From positions 39,363,001-39,427,000 of the forward strand of contig NC_080573.1 of assembly GCF_029962835.1 (NCBI RefSeq): a DNA stretch of 64,000 nucleotides, given 5' to 3'. The translations under genes and the position numbers were made by a program. Origin of the DNA: Magnolia sinica. Its lineage: Eukaryota > Streptophyta > Magnoliopsida > Magnoliales > Magnoliaceae. Shown piece by piece: positions 36,732-48,131 of this stretch (positions are counted from its first letter, which is position 1; each line of letters begins with the position of its first letter). Below the pieces are notes generated by a model. It did no database searches. It was not told where the DNA came from and saw only the letters and a list, made by a program, of their open reading frames with translations.

Positions 36732-37553
36732 ATGGTGTATGCCCTTGTGGCTAGAGAAGTTACACCTGAGGTTCCATCAGAGTTGCCCCGTGAGGTGACC
36801 TCGGTCTTGAAGGAATACAGTGATGTATTTCCTGAAGACTTACCGAATGAGTTGCCACCTATGAGGGACATACAACATGCCATTGATCTTGTCCGTAGGT
36901 CTGCTCTACCAAACCTTCCTTACTACAGGATGAACCCTGCAGCGCATGCAGAGTTGAAGAAGCAAGTTGATGAGCTTCTACAAAAGGGTTTCATCCAAGA
37001 GAGTATGAGCCCGTGTGTCGTGCCTGCATTGTTGACGCCAAAGAGAGATGGCACGTGGCGCATGTGTGTGGACAGCCGTGCCATAAACAAAATTATTGTC
37101 ATGTATAGGTTCCCTATACCTAGACTTGATCATATGCTTGACATGATGGCCAGGTCCACTATATTCTCTAAGATAGACCTCAAGAGTGGATATCACCAAA
37201 TCTGTATACACCCAGGAGATGAGTGGAAGACGGCGTTTAAGACGAATGATGGGCTGTATGAGTGGTTGGTCATGCCCTTCGGCTTGACTAACGCACCCAG
37301 TACTTTTATGCGGGTGATGACACAAGCTTTGAGGCCGTTCATGGAAAAATTCCTAGTGGTGTACTTTGACGATATTCTTATTTATAGTACCACTAAGGAA
37401 TTACACCTTGAACATTTAAAGAAGGTCTGTAGTGTCCTTAGGAAGGAAAAGCTGTACGCTAATCTTAAGAAATGTGCATTCATGTTTAGCCAAGTTGTGT
37501 TCTTAGGATTTATAGTGTCATCTGAAGGGATGCGGGCCACAATAACTCTCTAG
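36732..37553 (+). pseudogene. Chromovirus reverse transcriptase, truncated
   Basis: Motifs in order: '[19 protein letters not shown]', '[20 protein letters not shown]', '[13 protein letters not shown]', '[13 protein letters not shown]', '[13 protein letters not shown]', '[20 protein letters not shown]', the catalytic YFDD at 37372-37383, and '[11 protein letters not shown]'. These fit plant chromovirus RT of the Reina/CRM type. The domain is intact through YFDD, but homology stops at about 37540, before the RNase H and integrase. No LTRs belonging to it are found nearby, so it is a fragment stranded within the Tat element. Confidence 0.88.
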
Positions 37554-38750
37554 AGTTCACGGGGCTCGCAAGTCTACCTTGAAGGTACCAAATCCGAGGT
37601 CGCTAGTCCATTAGTGAGGAGGCTAAAAACCTGTCCTCATGAGTTTCTACTGGAATTAAACCAAGAATCTGGTGGGTCTTATGCATGGTTGGCCTATGGA
37701 CGAAGCCAAAGAGCACACACTGCAGCCCGCTTTTTCTTCGTCTGCCAGGTCGGACTCATACACGGGAAGGCATTTTCTCTCACCTTTCCCTTGGTGCAGT
37801 TGGAAGCTGTACAGACGGCATTGGCTTCACGCGTAACTAGCCATATTTGAACTTTGGCCTCTTAAGGCTTTTATTCACTGGCTTCATCCGCTGCCCGCGT
37901 GGGTTTAAGCATGTGATGGCCTTCACGGGCTTTTTAGGGCCACTGGCTTCTCAATGCTCCTAGCAAAATATTTGATTGCATCGTTGGATAAAATAGGTCT
38001 TATGCGTGACTGGCCGTATAGGCTTTTCACTATTGCTGTGAATGATAAGTTGCCATCGCTTATTCGGTTGACTGTATAGTCTTTTATTTCGCTACCGCAA
38101 TTGATGAACCGATAAATGATACATCGCCATTGTTGATAATATTTTTGATGATATTTATAGTTAGAACAGTATATCAGCTTGGCGATGATATTTCAATGAT
38201 AGTGGATTTTTATTTTTATTTTTTTGTAATAATGGTCAATAGCAGATTAGCGATGGCGATAATATTTGTTTGGCAGTAATCATTATCGACACTTGGCGAT
38301 AATATTCATTTGGCAATAATCGTCATCGGTAGTACTTGACGATGATAGGCGATAAGATCGATATACTTGAACTTGATATACTTGAGAATTTGCCTTTTAT
38401 TCATTCACATATGGAGAAGAATACATGGCATTGCCTTTTGAGGCCGTTTCATCATTCTTCTTATGTTGCCCCCCTTTTGATTGGGAAGTGTTATTCTAAT
38501 AAGCTTCAGAATCAAAACTGCAGCAATTCTTTAGGGATGATATATTTTGATAAACTGAGCATTGACGGGTATACCGATGCCTCGTCCATTTTGATCCACA
38601 ATTTGGAAGCTGCGTTTGAAATTTTGAATATACTTTTGTTATCACATACGAACCATCTCACTTAGGAACGAATTTGCCCCATGCTTTGCAAGTGACCACT
38701 ATAAGTCTTTTCAGCACCAATACCATGTCTACTTTCTTGAACGAGAGACG
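37554..38750 (+). other. Unassigned Tat spacer with GGCGATAATATT-like repeats
   Basis: There is no recognisable gene between the chromovirus RT break and the 3' end of Tat integrase. From 38100 to 38350 short words such as TTGGCGATAATATT, GGCAGTAATCATTATCG and GCGATGATA recur in degenerate form. Short open stretches (37614-37850 and 38336-38665) have no known domain. Confidence 0.5.
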
Positions 38751-39904
38751 TTAAACTTTCTTATCGAAGGAAGCATAGATTCTTACCTGATATAGTTCTA
38801 GTCGCTGTTGGGCCGTTAGGCATTTTTCATCAAGCATATCCAACTCGGTCAGCCTTATCTTGGCATTTTCATCTTCTGTAATCAATTGGTGTACTCCTAC
38901 TTTGAGTGATGCAACTTGCGTTTCAATGGGTATAATAGCCTCGACGCCATATACCAATGAATACGGTGTTGCTTTCGTCACAATTCAGTGAGTAGTTCTG
39001 GAAGCCCATGAAGCTTCTTGTAACTTTTTGTCCCAATTGTGTTTATTCCCTGTGACAATTTTCTTTAATATTTTCACAATCGTCTTGTTAAATGCCTCTG
39101 TTAATCTGTTGGTCGGCGGATAGTAAGGTGTTAAAAACAAGTGATGAATGCCAAATTTCTGGCATAGTTTCTCCATACCCCTATTCTTGAAAGGAGTACC
39201 ATTATCAGTGATAATTTTCTTTGGAATGCCATGGCGATATATTATCGTGTGTCGGATGAAATTCACGACATCTTTTTCTTTGACATTTTGCAATGCGATT
39301 GCTTCAGTCCATATGGAGAAATAATCTGTCGCTGCCAGGATGTATTGCTTTCCTTTAGACGAAAGCGGATTTATAGGATCGATGACATCAAGTCCCCAGG
39401 CAGTGAAGGGCCAAGAAGCTACTGATTGATGCAGTTCTTCAGGAGGTATATCTATAACATCGCCATGTACTTGACATTCATGACATCATTTCATGTAATC
39501 GATCGCATTTTTAAACATTGTGGGCCAATAATATCCCATTCAATGCACTCGATGGAATAAATTGCGACCAGCTTGATATGCTCCGTATTCTCCAGAACGG
39601 GCTTCTTTTAATACTTGATTCGCCTCTTCCATATTTAGACATCGCAATAGCATTTCGTTGTAGGACCTTTTGTACAGTATTTCACTACATATAATGAATT
39701 TCTTCGATCTCTGCTTGATTTGTAACCTTTGTGCTGAATCTTCTGGCAGTATATCATATTTGAGATAGTCTATAAAAGGCTGATGCCAATCACCTACAGT
39801 AATCTCTAAACATGATACGGGAAGAGCTTCAACAGTTTCATTGATGACTTTTGGTGACAGTAAGAACCTCCTTTCTTCGATTGTGACCTGAAGAGGACTC
39901 CAAT
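38751..39904 (-). pseudogene. Tat integrase, decayed
   Basis: Integrase inserts element DNA into the chromosome. On the minus strand the order is an N-terminal region with 'LYKRSYNEMLLRCL' and 'HECQVHGDVIDIPPEELH' (zinc region; the preceding codon is a stop), then the catalytic core: 'WGLDVID' (first Asp), 'IITDNGTPFKN' (second Asp, about 39195) and 'TEAFNKTIVKIL' (Glu, about 39085). The C-terminus continues with 'TPYSLVYGVEAIIPIE' (about 38960-38910). All three catalytic residues survive. Stops replace residues after LFHRVH and MFKNAIDYMK and after TTH (about 38985). Mutator-like copy 2 separates it from the second RNase H. Confidence 0.85.
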
Positions 39905-39905
39905 C

Positions 39906-40213
39906 AGGGTATCCTAGATCGGTTTCGTATTGGCCGTAATGGCCGATACGTAACGGTAACAGTGGGACCCGTTACGCGATACGGGGCCGTATCGGCCGAT
40001 GTCCCGATTTTGTAACAGTAACGGCCGTTACTGACCCGTAACAGCTGTTACGGGCCTGGGGAAAAAAAAAAAAAAAAAACACCTTACCTTTTTCCTTTCT
40101 TTTCTTCTTCTTCTTCTTCTTCTTCTTCTTCTTCTTCTTCTTCTTCTCGGACAGTTGTGGCCCTGCTGCGGCTGCAGCCTTCATCGTCGTCGTCTTCTTC
40201 TTCTTCTTCTTCT

Positions 40214-40252
<39 letters not shown>

Positions 40253-41793
40253 CTTTCCCTCTTTTTTCTTTTCGGTTTCCCTCTCTTTTTTGCTTTTTTT
40301 TCAGGTGTACCACACCAGCTTAGCTGCTGTAGGTACGTGTCACGCTAAGACGAGCGCTGACGCTCCTCGAGCTCCGAGTTGTACGAACGGTTCAAAGGAG
40401 ATCAAAGTTATATGGGCTCCACAGTGATGCATTTATTATATCTACACCGTTCATCTATTTTCAGAGATCATTTTAGAGCACCAGCCAAAAAATGAATTAT
40501 ATCCAGAGATCATCTGGACCACACCAAAAATAGCAGCAGGATAATGATTTTCACGGTTAAATAATTTGTAGGGCGCACGGTAACGTTTATTTTCCATCCA
40601 ATCAGATCAGACCCGAGTGGGCCCCACCATAATGTATATATTTTATCCATATCATCCATCCATTTTGCCACGTCATTTTAAGTCAGGATTCAAAAAATTA
40701 GTAATATCCAAATCTCAAGTGGACCACACCATAGGAAATAATGGTTATAGAATGCTCACCATTAAAAATTTCCTAAAGTCCACTGTAATGTTTATTTTCA
40801 ATCTAACCTGTTAATTGGGTCACATTGACGTGGATGAAGGGAAAACACACATGTCAGCTTGATCTAAAACTTTTCTAGCCCCTAATAAATTTTTAACGGT
40901 GCACGTTTAATTATTATTGTTTCTTACGGTGCAATCCACCCGAGCTTTGGATGTGCCTCATTTTTGGGCTCATGCCCTAAAATTATTTGGCAAAATGGAT
41001 GGATGGTGTAGATATAACACATTCATCACGGGTGAGGCCCAAAAAACTTTGACACGTGTGCTGCACTTTACATCTGAGTCCCTCCTAATTCAAGCCTTAA
41101 AAAATTGTACACGAGACATATATTAACTTGAAATTTGACAATTAAATTATGGACTGCAATTGCTAACTCATAATGCCAAAATCAAATTATTTGAATAGTT
41201 TTAATTGTTAATTTGTGAACTTTTATTTTTTAAAATAGGGCCTTTTGATTTTTTTATTTTTTATTTTTTATGATTCACTATCCAATAAATGTCCACCAAT
41301 TTATAAGTGGGATAATGACAATAAATGGCACGAATTTAAGGCTGATTTGGAGAATAAATTGGTCCTCCAAGTCAGCCCCAAATTAGCAACGCCATCTACC
41401 TGAATTTAATTTCATTTTTTTAAAGAACTATTGGGAGAAATGATATCAAGATGTTAAGTATATAAATTACATATTTAAAAAAATAAATATATGAATTTTG
41501 TAGTCAAATTCAAGTTACCTGGTTAAAAAATTAATCAGACAGTCCAATACAACTTCTCACTAAAGAGTGGATTGTTACACCACCATAAACATGTTCCAAT
41601 TTATAAATGAATGCATATTTGGAATGCTTAGAATATTTTGTATTTAATCCATATTTTTTCATATTTTTTTGGCAAAAAAAATAATTTGCGCCGTTACGGG
41701 CCGTTACGCCCCCGTATCGCCGTTACGCCCCCGTATCCGTATCGGTTTCGGAGGGCACCGTTACGCCAACCGATACCGATACGGGACACCTTG
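39906..41793. mobile_element. Mutator-like long-TIR element, copy 2, 9-bp TSD
   Basis: Its ends are AGGGTATCCTAGATCGGTTT (left) and CAAGGTGTCCCGTATCGG (right, reverse complement), flanked by ACTCCAATC (39897-39905) and ACTCCGATC (41794-41802), an 8/9 match. A 9-bp duplication is diagnostic for the Mutator superfamily. It is inverted relative to copy 1 and shares end sequences and 'cattcatttataaattgg'-type internal sequence. No transposase is present. Inside is a long run of TTC (about 40103-40146), CTT and CT repeats (to 40248); ORFs over these runs are artefacts. The insertion splits Tat pol between RNase H 2 and integrase. Confidence 0.8.
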
Positions 41794-41804
41794 ACTCCGA
41801 TCAG

Positions 41805-42200
41805 GACAAGATAAGGCTGCATTCAAACTAGCTAAAGCATCTGCTCTTGCATTCTCGCATCGCGGTATGTGTTTAATTTCAACATTACGGAATTGTTCTA
41901 ATAATTGTTGTGCTCGCCAGTAGTACGGTAGGAGTTCTTGCTTATTTTGAATTCAGTTGCCAACTGATTTATGACCAATTTAGAGTCCCCCTAAATATGC
42001 GGTGCCTTTATCTTCATTTCTTCTGCTATTTCCATTCCCATAATGAGAGCTTCGTACTCGGCTTGATTATTGGTGCATGTTGTGCCTAGCGTGAAGGAAT
42101 ATGGCAATAGATTGCCCTTGGGTCTGATAAATATTAGTCTGGCACCTGATCCTGAAGACCTAGAGGCACCATCAAACTACATTTGCCAAAAATTAGGCAA
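41805..42200 (-). pseudogene. Tat second (archaeal-type) RNase H, decayed
   Basis: Just downstream of the first RNase H on the minus strand is a second domain: 'FDGASRSSGSGARLIFIRPKG', 'LPYSFTLGTTCTNNQAEYEAL', 'MGMEIAEEM', 'GDSKLVINQL', then 'RADALASLNAAL' next to the Mutator insertion. These fit the extra RNase H of Tat-lineage elements, which replaces catalysis of the first. The Asp of FDGA, Glu of AEYEAL and Asp of GDSKL are visible. Stops (before FDGA, after APHI) and a shift near 41925 mark decay. Confidence 0.75.
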
Positions 42201-42201
42201 T

Positions 42202-42954
42202 TCAATCATCATTTGTTTGTTCATCACTGATCATTTCACTGTTTGCTACTGGATGAGCTGCCAAGAAATCTACTACTGCTTGCCCTTTCACTGCTTTTGC
42301 CGGCTTGTAAGAAATTGTATATTCTGAAAGTAACAACATCCACTTAGCCAGTCTTTCTGATAACATCGGCCTGGTCATGAGGAATTTTATGGGATCCGCT
42401 CGTGAGATCAGAGTTATATCGTGAGAAAGACAATAGTGTCTAAACTTTTGCATCGCGAATATCAATGTTAAGCATACTTTTTCAATGGGTGAGTAATTGC
42501 ATTCAGCGCCTATCAGGGTCCGGCTCAAATAATAGAGTGTGGTTTATTTCCCTTGTTTATTTGTTTGTGCCAGTAGAGCCCCTAATGAATTTTTAGCTGC
42601 AGATATGTATAGAATGAGCGGTTTACCTTTCATCGGAGCTGCCAATACCGGAGGCTGTTTCAACAATTCTTTGATTGAATCGAACACATTTTGACATGAC
42701 CGATCCCACACGAATTCTGTTCCTTTCTTCATCAGATGAGAGAATGGCCGACATCTTCCAGCTAAATTAGAGATAAAACGGCGAATGTATGCTAGTTTTC
42801 CTTGCAAACTCTTTAATTCTTTCAATGTTTTTAGGGGTGGCATGTCTTGAATAACTTTGACTTTCCCTAGGTCAATTTCGATTCCTCTATGCCTGATAAT
42901 GAAACCGAGGAATTTTCCCGACGAGATGCCAAAAGAGCATTTAACTGGCTTCAT
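42202..42954 (-). pseudogene. Tat RT thumb and first RNase H, decayed
   Basis: The minus strand has 'MKPVKCSFGISSGKFLGFII', 'IEIDLGKVKVIQDMPPLKTL', 'LQGKLAYIRRFISNLAGRC', 'PPVLAAPMKGKPLILYISAA' and 'SLGALLAQ', then after a stop at about 42541 'AECNYSPIEKVCLTLIFAMQK', 'RHYCLSHDITLISRADPI' and 'LSEYTISYKPAKAVKGQAVVDFLA'. This is the connection plus RNase H region that follows gypsy RT. The usual Asp of the 'LYLSVSDxA' motif is not clear (YISAAKNS), and stops interrupt it. Confidence 0.8.
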
Positions 42955-43687
42955 TTTCGACTGTTTCTTTCTGAGTCGACGGAAGACCGAAGTCGGATGT
43001 TCGCGGTGTCTTCATGTTCATTCGACTGACCACCAAGTCATCAACATAGCATTCCACATGTTTATGCATCATGTCTTGGAATATATTCCGCGTTGCTTTT
43101 TGATATGTCGTGCCATCGTTCTTGTGGCCGAACGACATAACTTTCTAGCAATAGATTCCTAATGAAGTTCTGAATGCCATGGCTTCTTCATCTTTCGGGG
43201 CAGTCCTTGTCTGATTATATCCAGCATAATCATCCATGAAGGTCATGACAATGTATTTCGTCGTGCCGTCAATTAATAATTCTGCTATCAGCAACAAAAA
43301 GTCATCTTTTGGGCAGACTTCACTTTGTCCCTGAAATCGACGCATACCCTGATATGTCCGCTTTTCTTTTTCACTAAGACAATATTGATATCCACTTGGT
43401 ATATTTGACTTATCTGATGAAACCGACCTTAATCAGCTTATTCACTTCTTCTTCTATTAGAGGAATTAGGTCTGTGCCTTCTTGATTGGCCTTTTGTCTT
43501 TAGAGATGTTCAGTCGATGCATTGCTACTGATGGTTCTAAGCCAGACATTTCTGCATATTTCCAAGCAAATATATCTTTGTTTTCTTTCAGGAGCTTGAT
43601 ATATTGATTAGCTTCTTGTTCGGGAAGACCAACACTTATAAATATATTCCGTGGCTCTTCTTCCGTGCCCAGATTTATTTCTCGCAA
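42955..43687 (-). pseudogene. Tat reverse transcriptase, decayed
   Basis: The minus strand from 43687 reads 'EINLGTEEEPRNIFIS', 'DIFAWKYAEMSGLEPSVAMH', 'LNISKDKRPIKKAQT', then after frame breaks 'VCPKDDF', 'ELLIDGTTKYIVMTFMDDYA', 'EEAMAFRTSLGIYC' and 'NIFQDMMHKHVECYVDDLVV'. YVDD lies at about 43037-43048, the polymerase active site. The MDDYAG motif (usually MDGYAG) holds the other catalytic Asp. Several frameshifts (near 43450 and 43140) and a stop at 43146-43148 disable it. Confidence 0.85.
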
Positions 43688-44355
43688 AGTGTTAATTGTT
43701 GGTTGCCCCCCCGTCTTCCATCTGCTTTGGAGCTATTTCTGGATACTTGATTATCTCAGGATTCGTTTGACTGAGACCATAATTACTGAGGATTTTGCCC
43801 CCAATCTGCGGAAATTTTCTCTCTTTTTCTCATTCACTCCGATTGGAATCTGAATTCCCTTTCCATAGTTCGAGCCAGTTGGTTCTTCATAATCAAAACC
43901 CATGTTTTCTTCATGATTTTTCTGCTGGCAGGACTATATCTCTTCAGATCTTCGGATATCAGTTTTTCACAACTTATGCTTTCATCGATTCTTTCTACTT
44001 TCATTTCCGAAGGTTCATAAAATTCAATCGGCTCAGGATACTTTAAACTAGATTTGACGTGAAATCTTTTTGGGATAGTCGGAAACGGTTTGTTCCTTTT
44101 AGCATGTGGCAATGGTATTGTATAATTTGACTATAGAATCTCTAGTTGCTCGGGTGATAATAATGTTAATGGAGGCTGTCCCGGTTGTCTCAAGTATTTT
44201 GTCATGAAATAAAACCTCTTTTTCGTGTTACTTTCCCCGACAATTCTATTTTTGTGGCTCCATTTTCTATTATCTCAGTGTGACTGCTTTATGAGAATTC
44301 ATTCTCATTATTCTTTTTCCTATCTTCTGTTGCGAATCCATCATAATAACTAGCA

Positions 44356-44841
44356 TCAACGAAGAAGGATTCCGCTTCTGTATATGGTCTTGCTTCGGCC
44401 ATTACCTTGTACTGAATCCCGTCTTTGCAATATTTGAAACATTGGTGTAGGGTAGATGGTATAATAATACTGATGCATCCACGGCCTACCCAACAGGAGG
44501 TTGTATGTTGTCAGTGCATTGATGAAATGACAAACGACATTTGTCATTAATTCTCATATTTCTAGATTTAATGTAATCTTACCCAGTGCGCATTGCCCGT
44601 CTTAGTTAAAGCCCTGTATCATCATTCCGCTAGGGCGTAGATGAGAGTGACGATATCCGAGTTCATTCAACACTGTAAGTGGTAACAGATTCACTGCAGA
44701 TCCGTTATCCAACATTATTCGCTTAATCTGTTTACCGCGAATGTGACCCACAATCATCAACGGCCTATTATGCTTTCTATCACAAGTAAAATCATCGCCG
44801 GAGAAGCAATTGTTTTGCATCTCTTGCTCTGTGCCTACCAT
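44356..44841 (-). pseudogene. Tat protease, decayed
   Basis: The minus strand reads 'RPLMIVGHIRGKQIKRIMLD', then 'DNGSAVNLLP' (about 44700), the retropepsin active site in its Tat form (DNGS), then 'NELGYRHSHLRPS' and, after a break, 'TTYNLLLGRPWMHQ' (about 44500), the C-terminal 'LLGRPW' motif. It would process the gag-pol polyprotein. A stop at 44599-44601 separates the halves. The region just upstream (about 45000-44920) has 'YDVISHLKGIPARLSVYDAL', a conserved Tat gag-protease linker. Confidence 0.8.
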
Positions 44842-45270
44842 CTCTACGAGTAATGCTTTTCTAACTTCATTATCAGATAAAGCTTGAATTAGAGTGCATC
44901 TGCAATCTTCTGATAACTATAGTGCATCATACACACTTAATCGAGCTGGTATACCTTTCAGATGGCTTATCACATCATAAGCTACTCTTGCGACTTCACC
45001 CTTTTCTTCTTTTCTATTGTTATCGATATGTATCCCGGATATTCTTTCCTGTACCACTTCAACTTTTTGTTTTTGGAGAGGACTTGTTACTCTTTTTCCA
45101 GAACATAATGTGATCACCGCAGCTTTACCCACTCGTTCTGCAGAATTATCAGCATTTGTGTTGCTATTCTCCTCCTCCTTCAGCCCGTCCTTTTTTTTTT
45201 TCGTATATAATCTCTCAGCCAGAGGTCATGTTTATTGATGCTTTTCTGCTTCTTTCTTTCTCTTTTCCTA

Positions 45271-46767
45271 TTATAATCTCACCCTATTTATCAGCTTTTG
45301 AATTATGCATTTTAGCGTAAAACAATTTTTCGTGGGATTTCCCAACAGACGATGATAATGGCAGAAATTTCTTTCTTTTGTCATTTCTACTTCTTCGGGC
45401 CGTTTGGATAGGGGTAACTCTATTGTCCCTGTACGTAGCGGTTGTTTCAACATGGGGGTGACATCTCCCTTCTCAAACGTAAATCCTTTGTGGGAATTGA
45501 GGGATCGTGGCCTCTTATCATTGAATCTGCCTCTATAACGATCCGACTCTTCTCTTTTTTTTGTTATTTTTCTGTCACGGGGAATATCATTCTTCTTTTC
45601 TTGGTCCACAACATTTGCCATCAATTTACTGTGTCCTCTCTTGCTTGCTTCGTAATAAAACGCTGGCATTTTCTTGGTCATCAGTTTCAATACATGAGCT
45701 TTCGTAGCTAGGTCATGCATGGAAGGTTCTTACGTCAGCACTAGTGAGACCAAATGCAATTCCAGTCTCCATAGAATTAGGACACATCCTCACTTGCTCC
45801 TTTTCCTCTGGTAGCTGTCTGCATGAGGCTCCCAATATTTTCCATCTGTTTATGATTTTTCTACGAGTTCGCCTTCTTTTTGTCGTACAGAGGCTAATTT
45901 CGTAATGCTGACGTCACAATCTAACGAAAAGAAATTTGACATAAAGGCATCCTGCATTTGCTCCCAAGTCCATATCGATTCCGGTGTTAGACTAGAGTAC
46001 CATCAAAAGGCCTTCCCTGTCAGCGAAGAACCAAATAGTCGTAAGCAGTACTGTGAAATAGTGGAAAAGTTAACCCATGGTTGTAATGAAGTGCATGAGG
46101 TGTGGGGGCCCCATCCCCGGTTGAATTTTTGGAAATCCGGGTATTTGAAATTAGGTGGGAAAGGTACATCTTCCACCTTCCTTGGGTATGGCATTCTATA
46201 ACGAAATCTTTTGACATTCTCACGCTCCCTTTCAGTTCTGATGGCTTTTGCTACCACTTGCCGTACCTCTTCTTGAGTTATTGCTCTTATTGCAGGAGCA
46301 GATCCGTATGATCCCGCTCTCGGTGGCTGTGAGCCTTCGGGTTGTTGTTCATGTTCATTTGTGACAGCCGTCATTGGAGGGGTTACGATTTGAGCCACGT
46401 TATGTGCCAGAGTAGCTAAAGCTTCCCGAAGATTACTGCATTCCTCCATCAGTGTTCTCTGAGCTTGTGCCATCTCGGTTATACGATCTTCTACAGTCGG
46501 TTGCGGGCCTTGACTTCTTCCTGTCACATATACGGCAGCTTCTCCACTTCTGGACAAAGCAGTCATTGGAGTAGAGTAGGAATGCCTTGGCATGGTAGGG
46601 CTTGATAAGAGAGGGGTTCCCTTGGATTCTTTTGTGCTTCCATAAAATTCAAATGATTGTGATGCGACTTGTGAAAGCGTATTTCGAGGTAATACGGAGA
46701 CTAACAAGCTTCTCATAGGTGATTTGCCTTTTTTCCTTTCTTGTCCATCGAGTGTAGCCATAGGCAA
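45271..46767 (-). pseudogene. Tat gag, decayed
   Basis: The minus strand reads: a leader with 'PPMTAVTNEHEQQ', 'RAITQEEVRQVVAKAIRTER', then the gag core 'PPNFKYPDFQKFN' (about 46150), 'LRLFGSSLTGKAF' and, after a stop, 'WYSSLTPESIWTWEQMQDAF'. The C-terminal part (45720-45271) has a basic linker and 'FCHYHRLLGNPTKNCFTLK', the Tat-type CxxH knuckle. A +/- frameshift at about 46110 and stops at 46000, 45870 and 45720 break it. Gag would form the particle that holds the element RNA. Sequence between 45270 and 44842 is the linker to protease. Confidence 0.8.
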
Positions 46768-46769
46768 AG

Positions 46770-47329
46770 TCGGAAAGTCCTGCGCTATTAAGGAACGGAT
46801 TTTCCTGGGTATAGCGTTGTGGGAGCAAGTTCAGGGTTCTTTCTAGCTATATTTTGTGTTATCAGTCCCCTAATTTTTTGCGGCGATATATTCATCCTAG
46901 CAGTTGCGGTGTTTCTAGCTCTTGACCTTCGGCGTGATACAATTATCTAGATCTTTTTTCTGTGCTGGTGGCAATACAATGATGACTCTGGTCATAGCTT
47001 GAAACTTGTCATTTTTAATCAACGAGGACCGCTTCTTATGACTCAGAGATTGATCACGGGCATATTCTATTACAAATCCTATTGGCGTCAAGTGAAAGAT
47101 TGTTTTGCTTGTAATAGTTGCCATTGATTGTAGCCTGTATGCGTGTATCGTATTGTAATCCCTGAATTGAAATAAAATCAATTAGTGTTGATATAATAGA
47201 ATATTCTATCTTAGAGATAAAGGGGAGGATGTTCCCATTGAGAGTCGCCATTTTGGTGTCTATATGACGCCAAACAATGATGAAATTCTCTGCATAATTT
47301 CTAAGTTAGTATTAAATAAGATAAAGTCA
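46770..47329 (-). other. Tat 5' untranslated leader
   Basis: This lies between the primer-binding site and gag on the minus strand. It has only short, unsupported open stretches (for example 47181-46915). It resembles the long leader of Tat/Ogre elements, but no extra ORF domain is recognised. Confidence 0.5.
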
Positions 47330-47347
47330 TCCCCAACAGAGTTGTCA
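47330..47347 (-). promoter_or_regulatory. Primer-binding site of the Tat element
   Basis: On the minus strand, TGACAACTCTGTTGGGGA lies three bases inside the 5' LTR. It resembles the TGGCGACTCTGCTGGGGA site seen in Tat/Ogre elements, where tRNA primes minus-strand DNA. The tRNA species was not assigned. Confidence 0.7.
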
Positions 47348-47350
47348 TTT

Positions 47351-48126
47351 TGTTTCGACAAGAAACAAAAGTATTTCGTTTTGGGGAATTATCTTATTAA
47401 ATAATAACAAAGAAAAAATGAAGAGAACAATCATCATATTTATTTATTCTGAATTCATTTACATCCTCATATAGTCCCTTGATTCTAAGATAAGATATTC
47501 GTGACTATAAAAATATGAATATTGGATGAGTTTAGATATCGATTCAAGCAACGATTCGGATCGTAATAAGATCTTCTGATAGAAGAAATTGTTGTGCGGA
47601 ATTGATATACATCTTGATCACTCTAGCGGGCTTGAAATACTTTGATCCTTTGGCTGAAATTAAGCCTTCTTCAACATCTTCAAAAAGACGAATTTCAAAG
47701 GAAACAGCCCCTCCACACAAGGAGACAACCTGTCCACGCAATGGACCTGTTGCGCGAGTAGGGAGTGAATAACTCCACCCATTGCTAGAGCCATCTCATT
47801 GCGCGGGCCACCCTTTGTGCGATCCATCCTTTGCGCGCCTCGCAATGCTTCTTCTTGGATACCCGACTTTCTTCAAATATCCGAAACTCTCCTTCTGCTC
47901 CTGAGATTTTCTGATGATCCAAATGAAGAGGATGGTGGGATATTTATAGGCCTCCACACGTGTGAAACCTCTCATCCGGGCAATGAATCAACCTCAACAA
48001 ATTTATTGCGCGAGCCATCGATTGCGCGCTCACATCCATCACGTGTTGATCTTTATTGCGCGCCGCGCAACAAACCATCATTAATCTCCATTCTTCCTTT
48101 TCTTAATGAATTTTTATACTCCAACA
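47351..48126 (-). mobile_element. 5' LTR of the Tat element
   Basis: It aligns with 27970-28764, with substitutions and one missing block near 48070. It starts TGTTTCGACA and ends TATACTCCAACA and is followed by the ATGGT duplication. It shares the TTGCGC/GCGCAA-rich middle part (47720-48070). The visible divergence of the LTRs indicates an old insertion. Confidence 0.88.
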
Positions 48127-48131
48127 ATGGT

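Larger units (their letters stand above)
27970..48126 (-). mobile_element. Tat-lineage Ty3/gypsy retrotransposon with antisense ORF, TSD ATGGT
   Basis: Two LTRs (27970-28764 and 47351-48126) start TGTTTCGACAAG and are flanked by the perfect 5-bp duplication ATGGT (27965-27969 and 48127-48131). The gag-pol order read on the minus strand is gag, protease, RT, RNase H, second RNase H, integrase. The second RNase H and the long spacer to the 3' LTR are hallmarks of the Tat lineage. A plus-strand PMD-type ORF lies in that spacer. Every gene carries stops or frameshifts. Two Mutator-like insertions and a chromovirus fragment enlarge it to 20.2 kb. Confidence 0.9.

Noticed and set aside
40100-40350. 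Lys-rich and Ser/Leu-rich open stretches on both strands
   Set aside because: They arise from TTC/CTT/CT microsatellite runs inside Mutator-like copy 2.
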